Assembly (NCBI RefSeq): GCF_002025665.1
Contig: NZ_CP018786.1
Coordinates: forward strand, 5,146,001-5,210,000
Length of the DNA stretch: 64,000 nucleotides
Reading direction: 5' to 3'
Origin: Chryseobacterium indologenes
Lineage (GTDB): Bacteria; Bacteroidota; Bacteroidia; Flavobacteriales; Weeksellaceae
Every line of letters starts with the position of its first letter. The stretch's first letter is position 1. Made by a program: the position numbers and the translations under genes. Below are positions 58,970-64,000 of this stretch, in pieces. A model generated the notes under the pieces. It had not been told where the DNA came from and made no database searches. It saw only the letters and a list, made by a program, of their open reading frames with translations.

Positions 58970-59623
58970 TTATATTTCTATGAATTTTTGTAAAAAACCA
59001 TAACGGTCTTTAAACAGATCGGATTTCTCATCAGAATAGTATTTTTCAACAATTCTGTAGTCGTACCGGTCAAATGTAGCATCTATCGAGGCCAGGTTTT
59101 CATTACTGATCTTTATTGTGACCTGGACTACCTCTTCAGACATAAAGCTTATAAATCCTCCGTAAAACTTCGAATTGTTACTTTCTACAATATTGGTAAT
59201 TTCCGTCATTGAATATTTTCTGGCCGGAGTTTCTACGGTAAGAATAGCTCCTGTTTCTGAAAATAAAGGATAACGGGAAAGGTCCTGAAAAACATCTTCA
59301 CAGGTAATATACCCGAGATATTTTTCATTTTTATTAATCACCGGAATCACATTGGAGCTGAAAGTATAAAACAGACGGATGCTGTCCATAACATTGTTAT
59401 CCTCCAGAATTGCAAACCGTTCAATCTGGTGTTCCAGGTCCTTTAGTGTTCCCCCATCTTCTTCATACAGAAAATCCATGGCAATGGCTCCGAAGAAGTG
59501 ATGAGATTTTTTGATGAAAATATGGGAATATCCAAAGTCTTCCAACAGGTTTCTGGCCGACTCTATGGAGTCAGACAGGCTAAAACATGGAAAGTCTTTT
59601 GAGATATAGTCCTTGATAAACAT
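58970..59623 (-). CDS. CBS-domain protein
   Basis: 217 residues with two CBS domains (about 1-60 and 70-125) of the CBS pair fold, and a third ACT-like region (about 145-210; FYGGFISFMSEEVVQVTIKIS). CBS pairs bind adenosine nucleotides. It probably senses AMP, ATP or NAD-related ligands and lies upstream of nadK with a 1-nt gap, which suggests a link to NAD(P) balance. No transmembrane or enzyme domain is present. Confidence 0.85.
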   Translation of the reverse strand: MFIKDYISKDFPCFSLSDSIESARNLLEDFGYSHIFIKKSHHFFGAIAMDFLYEEDGGTLKDLEHQIERFAILEDNNVMDSIRLFYTFSSNVIPVINKNEKYLGYITCEDVFQDLSRYPLFSETGAILTVETPARKYSMTEITNIVESNNSKFYGGFISFMSEEVVQVTIKISNENLASIDATFDRYDYRIVEKYYSDEKSDLFKDRYGFLQKFIEI

Positions 59624-59708
59624 TGTGCTAATTTATAAAAAATTAAACGAAACTTTTTCTGAAAAGCCGACTTTTTTTAAGATGAAACAAAAAAAATGCC
59701 GTCAAAAT

Positions 59709-59738
59709 TTGTTTGTAAAAAAAAATAAAGTACCTTTG
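59709..59738 (+). promoter_or_regulatory. orphan plus-strand promoter
   Basis: TTG at 59709-59711 and TACCTTTG at 59731-59738 with a 19-nt spacer form a full-consensus promoter. No plus-strand ORF follows; a terminator hairpin ends about 75 nt downstream. Confidence 0.65.
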
Positions 59739-59742
59739 TCGC

Positions 59743-59815
59743 CTTTCATTTTTACTTTTTATTAGATTTATTTCAAACTGCACTGTCTATTAAGGACATA
59801 TGCAGTTTTTTTATT
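59743..59815 (+). ncRNA. candidate small RNA (promoter plus terminator, no ORF)
   Basis: The predicted transcript starts near 59745 and ends in a hairpin with arms AAACTGCA (59775-59782) and TGCAGTTT (59801-59808), interior pairing TGTC/GACA, then a T-run. The length is about 70 nt. The hairpin has its T-run on the plus strand, so it does not fit as a terminator for the minus-strand trmH. This is a hypothesis. Confidence 0.4.
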
Positions 59816-60341
59816 TTAATGCTTTTGCAAATTCCCACATCACAATTCCGGCGCACACACTTACATTAAGAGAATGTTTCGTCCCAAGCTGTGGAATTTC
59901 TAAAAACACATCAATATTGGGAAGTACTTCATCGCTGATTCCTTCTACTTCATTTCCTAAAATCAATGCATATTTTTTTGATCTGTCAATGGTGAAATCA
60001 GTGATTAGCTGGCTTCCGGTAGTCTGCTCAATCCCGATGATTTCGTATCCTTTGCTTTTCAGGTCTGCAATAGCTGTATTTGTTTCTGCTTCATGAGACC
60101 AGTCTACACTTTCCGTTGCCCCCAATGCCGCTTTATGAATCTCACGATGAGGTGGCTGTGGAGTGATTCCGCAAAGAATAATTTTTTCAATTAAAAAGGC
60201 ATCCGCCGTTCTGAAGGCTGCACCTACATTGTGCATGCTTCTGATATTATCTAAAATGATGACCAACGGAATTTTTTCAACCTTCTTAAATGTTTCTACA
60301 TCTATTCTGTTTAGTTCTTCCAGTTTTAGTTTCTGTACCAA
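59811..60341 (-). CDS. TrmH/SpoU-family RNA methyltransferase
   Basis: 176 residues of the SPOUT fold: IPLVIILDNIRSMHNVGAAFRTAD near 25, and the SAM-binding ALILGNEVEGISDEVLPN near 120 with LNVSVCAGIVMWEF near 158. These are SpoU motifs 1-3. It methylates a 2'-O position in rRNA or tRNA. The target cannot be told from sequence. It starts 5 nt after the YwqK-like gene stop, so the two are probably linked. Confidence 0.92.
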   Translation of the reverse strand: MVQKLKLEELNRIDVETFKKVEKIPLVIILDNIRSMHNVGAAFRTADAFLIEKIILCGITPQPPHREIHKAALGATESVDWSHEAETNTAIADLKSKGYEIIGIEQTTGSQLITDFTIDRSKKYALILGNEVEGISDEVLPNIDVFLEIPQLGTKHSLNVSVCAGIVMWEFAKALK

Positions 60342-60346
60342 TTGTA

Positions 60347-60967
60347 TTATTTTGTTGAGATTAATTTTCCGTCTTTATAGACCTCTGTTTTTTCTATGCT
60401 TCCGTCTTCACGGTAATGAACTCTGTTGCCGTTTCTTTTATCATTGGCAAGCTCTGTTTCACGCTGTAATTTTCCTGATGGATAAAACACTTTCCATTTC
60501 CCGGTAGCAAGCCCGTTATCGTATTGGCCGATATCTTTTATTGATTTTCCGTCTTCATGGAAGGTTTTGCTTTCTCCTTGTAATTTATTGAATTTATAAT
60601 TAGAAATTTCAACTATTTTACCTACAGGAGAATAGAACGTGGCAGTAAGACTATTATCATAAATGTTCTTTTCTCCGTTTCTGAAAGCTTCTTTGGAAGT
60701 CAGCACTCCGGTCTTATCGAAATAGGACCATTCTTTTACTTTGTATCCTTTTTTATATTCTCCTTTTGACTGCACTTTTCCGTTATCGTGATAAAAAACA
60801 GCATCACCATCCAGTTTCCCTTTTTTCCATTCTACCATATTTTTTACCTGGCCGTTGTCATAAAATTCTTTGCATGAGCCTTCCTGCAGCCCATCCTTAT
60901 ATCCACAAGGTTTCTGTGCTGTGATTAGAACAGAAGTGGAAAAAAACAATAGAAACATGTACTTCAT
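60347..60967 (-). CDS. secreted YwqK/MORN-variant repeat protein
   Basis: 206 residues with a signal peptide ending LITAQ. The mature part has about seven MORN-variant repeats of the type YxNGxxxxxxxYKxGKLxG (EFYDNGQVKNMVEWKKGKLDG; YHDNGKVQSKGEYKKGYK; FHEDGKSIKDIGQYDNGLATGKW). Homologues are annotated as YwqK-type antitoxins, although no toxin is present here, so a scaffold role is equally likely. It precedes trmH by 5 nt. Confidence 0.82.
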   Translation of the reverse strand: MKYMFLLFFSTSVLITAQKPCGYKDGLQEGSCKEFYDNGQVKNMVEWKKGKLDGDAVFYHDNGKVQSKGEYKKGYKVKEWSYFDKTGVLTSKEAFRNGEKNIYDNSLTATFYSPVGKIVEISNYKFNKLQGESKTFHEDGKSIKDIGQYDNGLATGKWKVFYPSGKLQRETELANDKRNGNRVHYREDGSIEKTEVYKDGKLISTK

Positions 60968-60999
60968 AGCTATTTTTATTTCAAAAATAGTAAAATACT

Positions 61000-61007
61000 T
61001 ATATTTG
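61000..61007 (+). promoter_or_regulatory. -7 box of the 61023 gene
   Basis: TATATTTG matches TAnnTTTG, 15 nt before the ATG at 61023. It confirms the later start over the longer frame. Confidence 0.55.
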
Positions 61008-61022
61008 ACTCAAAAATATACT

Positions 61023-61622
61023 ATGAAAAAATTATTCACTTTATTCATATTAATATGGGGATTTATGTACCTGGGTGCACAAAACACGTATTATCCGCAA
61101 GCTTTTTTTGATAAAAAACTGGCGAGAGATATGCTTGGATTCGGGAATTCTACCATTGAAGGAGTAGCTTCCACAAAACAAAAAAATAACTGGGGCATCA
61201 AGCCATTGCTTGGAGAAAAACATTATGCTCCCAAAGGAACCGTTGTTATGCTTTTTCCTGTTACACCTTATTTTGAGGAATTTTATAACATGAGAAAGAA
61301 ATATGAAAATAAAAAAACAACAGTATATATGTCTGAAGAAGCCTTTAAATACAGAGTGGAAGCTCTAACAGATGATCACGGGAGGTTTAAATTTGAAAAA
61401 TTAAAACCCGGGAAATATTACCTTGAAACCATCGTCAATTTTACAGCGACGGCAAGCTATCAGCAGCAAACCGGAACTTCAAATGCTTATAACGGATATG
61501 GAGCCTATTTGTATTCAACACCCATATACAGTACATTTTTCTACGGATATTCTGCAGCCAACAGGGAAAGCAAATTTGTGGAAATAAAACAGGATGGTGA
61601 ACTGAAAGAAATCAAGCTTTAA
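61023..61622 (+). CDS. secreted hypothetical protein with carboxypeptidase-regulatory-like segment
   Basis: 199 residues from the ATG at 61023, signal peptide ending MYLGAQ. The central part (about 90-150; YRVEALTDDHGRFKFEKLKPGKYYLETIV) is a CarboxypepD_reg-like beta-sandwich of the type found in surface proteins. A Tyr/Gly-rich segment (NAYNGYGAYLYSTPIYSTFFYGYSAA) follows. The upstream frame to 60870 crosses the promoter and is rejected. Its stop lies in a terminator. Function unknown. Confidence 0.8.
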   Translation: MKKLFTLFILIWGFMYLGAQNTYYPQAFFDKKLARDMLGFGNSTIEGVASTKQKNNWGIKPLLGEKHYAPKGTVVMLFPVTPYFEEFYNMRKKYENKKTTVYMSEEAFKYRVEALTDDHGRFKFEKLKPGKYYLETIVNFTATASYQQQTGTSNAYNGYGAYLYSTPIYSTFFYGYSAANRESKFVEIKQDGELKEIKL

Positions 61623-61640
61623 AAGCTTGATTTTTTATTT
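61609..61640. terminator. bidirectional terminator overlapping the stop codon
   Basis: An 11-bp perfect stem (AAATCAAGCTT, 61609-61619 with 61623-61633) has a 3-nt loop, followed by a T-run. It ends the 61023 gene and serves the convergent bestrophin gene. Confidence 0.85.
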
Positions 61641-62513
61641 TCTACTCATAATCTGATGCACATTCTTCTCAATATTCTGAGCTAAAGTCTCCATTGGAAT
61701 ATCATTTTCGTCATTATTAAAAGGATCTTCAATTTCTTCCGCAATAAGCTCCAGGCTCATCAGAACATAATATACAAAAACCGTCAGAGGAATCATAAAA
61801 AGACCTATCGTAATAACGTATGCAATAGGTAAAGCAAAAACATACAGAATGATGAATTTCTTGATAAAAGAAGAATAAGAATAAGGAATCGGAGTGTTTT
61901 TGATTCTTTCACAACCTCCACATACATCCAGAAATCCTGAAAGTTGTGTATCTAAGTACAGCATTTCAACTTCTGAAATTTTTCCTTCTTTTTTTAACTG
62001 GTTCAATTTATGACTCAGCAGAATCACTATTTCGCTTGGTCCATGATTTTTCAAAGAATTTTCAATTTCAGAATAATCTTCATCCAAAGCCAGCCTTGTG
62101 GATTCCTTGGAAAGGTGTTTGGCTAAAAAGTGAGGAAAGTATTTTAAATATCTTGCAATCTGCTCAGCATCCTGACGATTATCACCAAGAATAGTATTGA
62201 TTTTTATGGCAAAGTTTCTGGTGTCGTTGACTAGTTTTCCCCAAAGTTTTCTGCCTTCCCACCATCTGTCATAAGCCGTATTGGTTCTGAAAACCAGTAA
62301 AAGAGAAAGTACAAATCCGAGTAGAGAATGAATCATACCTACATTGCTCACTCCTGATTTTGTGGTAAGATGCAAATATTCAACTTCCAGATACTGAATT
62401 CCCCAGGAATATAATCCTACAAGAATCATACTCGGAAAAAGAATTTTTAAGGTATCACTTTTGTGTAAACTGAAAAGGATTTTAATGAAATGTTTGGTAT
62501 TGTAGACTCTCAT
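61635..62513 (-). CDS. bestrophin-family anion channel
   Basis: A 292-residue membrane protein of the bestrophin/UPF0187 group. LLVFRTNTAYDRWWEGRKLWGKLVND near 75 is the conserved channel motif, four hydrophobic regions surround it (first helix near IKILFPSMILVGLYSWGI), and an acidic C-terminal segment (EEIEDPFNNDENDIPME) matches the calcium-clasp-like tail. It is probably a chloride or anion channel. It is monocistronic. Confidence 0.9.
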   Translation of the reverse strand: MRVYNTKHFIKILFSLHKSDTLKILFPSMILVGLYSWGIQYLEVEYLHLTTKSGVSNVGMIHSLLGFVLSLLLVFRTNTAYDRWWEGRKLWGKLVNDTRNFAIKINTILGDNRQDAEQIARYLKYFPHFLAKHLSKESTRLALDEDYSEIENSLKNHGPSEIVILLSHKLNQLKKEGKISEVEMLYLDTQLSGFLDVCGGCERIKNTPIPYSYSSFIKKFIILYVFALPIAYVITIGLFMIPLTVFVYYVLMSLELIAEEIEDPFNNDENDIPMETLAQNIEKNVHQIMSRK

Positions 62514-62570
62514 AAATTCACTTATTACTACAAATATAAATTTTTCATGTGAGCTCTGCTAATTAAGTAA

Positions 62571-62712
62571 GGAAGTCTGAAGCTGGGAGCGGGAAGTTAT
62601 TGACGCTGAATAAGAGCTCTAAGTTTTTCATAAAAATCTTTTTATAGAATGATGTATAGACATTTGCAAGACAAATCTTAACTTCTAGCATCCCTCTTCC
62701 AGCTTCCAGCCA
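62571..62712. repeat. imperfect inverted repeat between bestrophin and cupin genes
   Basis: Left part GGAAGTCTGAAGCTGGGAGC...GGGAAG (62571-62597) and right part TCCCTCTTCCAGCTTCCAGCC (62691-62712) are rough reverse complements about 95 nt apart. The composition resembles the GGAAGCTGGAAG-type repeats that flank S23-type genes. The remaining 62514-62778 space holds no ORF. Confidence 0.45.
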
Positions 62713-62778
62713 TTTTAATCTTAATTTTCTCAGGTTTCAAAAAAACACTATTTTTAGTTCGCATTAAATACAAAATAC

Positions 62779-63657
62779 ATGATCCTCGAAAACGTAGATA
62801 TTGTAAATGATATCAGTAAAGAAGATTTTCAGAAAAATTATTTTAAAAAGCAGAAACCTCTTTTGATTAAGAATTTTGCCAGCCGATGGGACGCTTTTGA
62901 CAAATGGAATCTTGCCTATATCAAAGAAAAAGCAGGAGATCAGGAAGTTCCGTTATATGACAATAAACCGGCTGATGCTGCGAAAAGTTCCGATGCTCCG
63001 GTTACCCATATGAAAATGAAGGAGTATATTGATACGATAAAAAGCAAACCTTCAGATCTGCGAATCTTTTTCTATATCATCACAGACAGGCTTCCTGAGC
63101 TGCTGAAAAACTTTACCTATCCGGATCTTGGAATAAAGTTTTTTAAAAGACTTCCGACTTTATTTTTCGGAGGAAGTGAAGCCCATGTTTTAATGCATTA
63201 TGATGTTGATCTTGGGGATTTTATGCATATCCATTTTGAAGGAAAGAAAAGAATCCTGTTGTTTGATCAGAAACAGTCTCCGTTTTTATATAAAGTCCCT
63301 TTATCCGTTCATACCATTTATGATGTGGATTATGAAAATCCGGATTATGAAAAGTTTCCGGCGCTGAAATATGCAAAAGGATATGAAATATTTATGGAAC
63401 ATGGCGATGCACTCTTTATTCCGGGTGCTTTCTGGCATTTCAACAGATATCTGGAGCCTGGTTTTTCACTTTCACTACGGGCACTTCCCAATAAGCCGAA
63501 TGTTTTTGCCAATATGCTGTATCATGTTTTCATTATGAGGTACACAGATAAACTTATGCGAAAAATTTTCAAGGCCAAATGGGTGAGTTATAAACAGAAA
63601 TGGGCTTATAAAAAGAGTTCGGAAGCACTGGGAAAACACATGAAGTCCGGACAATAG
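62779..63657 (+). CDS. cupin-like (JmjC-type) dioxygenase-domain protein
   Basis: 292 residues with the Fe(II)/2-oxoglutarate facial triad: His-x-Asp in VLMHYDVDLGDF (near 142) and the distal His in FIPGAFWHFNRYL (near 220). The N-terminal part (KQKPLLIKNFASRWDAFDKW) and HIHFEGKKRILLFD match cupin_8 hydroxylases. Such enzymes hydroxylate proteins or tRNA, but the substrate is unknown. It is divergent from the bestrophin gene. The dispersed repeat copy C follows it. Confidence 0.88.
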   Translation: MILENVDIVNDISKEDFQKNYFKKQKPLLIKNFASRWDAFDKWNLAYIKEKAGDQEVPLYDNKPADAAKSSDAPVTHMKMKEYIDTIKSKPSDLRIFFYIITDRLPELLKNFTYPDLGIKFFKRLPTLFFGGSEAHVLMHYDVDLGDFMHIHFEGKKRILLFDQKQSPFLYKVPLSVHTIYDVDYENPDYEKFPALKYAKGYEIFMEHGDALFIPGAFWHFNRYLEPGFSLSLRALPNKPNVFANMLYHVFIMRYTDKLMRKIFKAKWVSYKQKWAYKKSSEALGKHMKSGQ

Positions 63658-63676
63658 GCTGTATACCTTAGATTAT

Positions 63677-63830
63677 TTTAACGCAAGGAACGCAAATTTT
63701 ATTTGCTGATAAGGGTTCGCAAAGGCGTTTCACTCAGCGAAGAAAATTCGTCAATTGCTAAATGAAATACCTTTGCGAACGAAAATAAGAAGCATCAATA
63801 TCAATTTTCTTTGCTTTTTAGCGTTAGATT
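63677..63830. repeat. dispersed palindromic intergenic repeat, copy C
   Basis: An 11-bp perfect inverted repeat (GTTCGCAAAGG, 63715-63725, with CCTTTGCGAAC, 63770-63780) sits inside outer arms TTTAACGC at 63677 and GCGTTA at 63821. The conserved 33-nt block is 63755-63787. This is the best-preserved of the three copies. Confidence 0.8.
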
Positions 63831-63839
63831 TAGATCAGT

Positions 63840-64000
63840 TTATTTATTGATAAGCCCGAAGATGGTTGCATCTACGAATTTTCCTTTTTCAAAAAAATAA
63901 TCTTTCAACGTTCCTTCTTTGCTGAAATTTAAAGAAGTCAACAGCCTTTCGGAAGAAATATTGGATGGATCTATGAAAGCATCCACACGGTGAAGCCTCA
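63840..64000 (-). CDS. GNAT-family acetyltransferase (5' part outside window)
   Basis: The last 53 codons of a minus-strand gene: RLHRVDAFIDPSNISSERLLTSLNFSKEGTLKDYFFEKGKFVDATIFGLINK. The HRVDAFIDPSN...S..LL..L.F..EG.L...F...G...D...F.LI pattern is the C-terminal acetyl-CoA-binding and strand region of RimJ/RimL-type GNAT enzymes. The start and substrate cannot be judged here. Confidence 0.8.
   Translation of the reverse strand, partial: RLHRVDAFIDPSNISSERLLTSLNFSKEGTLKDYFFEKGKFVDATIFGLINK

Overview
The window looks like a chromosomal segment of a Flavobacteriia member (Bacteroidota), most likely Chryseobacterium or a close Weeksellaceae relative. This rests on several things read from the sequence: low G+C; many promoters of the Bacteroidota type (TTG about 17-21 nt before TAnnTTTG) with little Shine-Dalgarno signal; a fused MurF-alanine racemase; TonB-dependent receptor architecture; WG-repeat, 2TM-domain, DUF885 and four-helix-bundle (S23) proteins; and numerous lipoproteins and signal peptides ending in SQ or AQ. 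The genus is an inference, not a database result. There is no prophage, CRISPR array, insertion sequence, rRNA or replication origin. Most of the window is core chromosome with a few accessory patches.

Layout. 1-8 kb: patatin-like lipase (partial), murF-alr, tdk, an acidic repeat protein, rsmI and a WG-repeat protein. 8-13.8 kb: fabG with a polytopic membrane protein, guaC, then a three-gene operon of an Lgt paralog, a small membrane protein and a radical-SAM enzyme resembling tetraether-lipid synthase (Tes). 13.8-19 kb: surE, a 56-aa membrane protein, the tail-specific protease prc, sodC and a phosphopantetheinyl transferase. 19-27 kb: an AraC regulator, a TonB-dependent receptor with a periplasmic partner, then a histidine kinase, three free-standing 2TM-domain proteins, an isoprenylcysteine-methyltransferase-like protein and a LytTR response regulator. 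27-31 kb: accessory genes of unknown function, including two paralogous small membrane proteins with matching promoters. 31-40 kb: mnmA, an outer-membrane barrel, clpC, glycosyltransferases and sufE. 40-50 kb: two tandem tRNA-Val genes, folC, a TolC-family gene, a SprT-like protease, mannose-1-P guanylyltransferase, bcp, nth, dinB and a DUF885 lipoprotein. 50-64 kb: exbB-exbD-tonB, a broken S23 gene in heptanucleotide repeats, a nucleoside-gate membrane protein, accD, fba, nadK, a CBS protein, trmH, a YwqK-like protein, a bestrophin, a cupin protein and the end of a GNAT gene.

The strongest new signal is a putative LytTR regulon. Three promoters, at about 19984, 23081 and 25421, each carry two direct copies of TACC[A/G]TTCGGnA exactly 21 bp apart, with the second copy 43-44 bp upstream of a TAnnTTTG box. 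They drive the TonB-dependent receptor, the histidine kinase operon and the operon that ends in the LytTR response regulator. This suggests an autoregulated envelope circuit built around 2TM-domain membrane proteins. The second candidate system is the Lgt-paralog/Tes-like operon, which may modify membrane lipids.

Other notable items: three enzymes (thymidine kinase, endonuclease III, AccD) that lack the metal-binding cysteines of their well-known homologues; a three-copy dispersed palindromic intergenic repeat; a promoter-terminator pair with no gene that may encode a short RNA; and twin TGTAAC/TACTTACT promoters that may be read by an ECF-type sigma factor.
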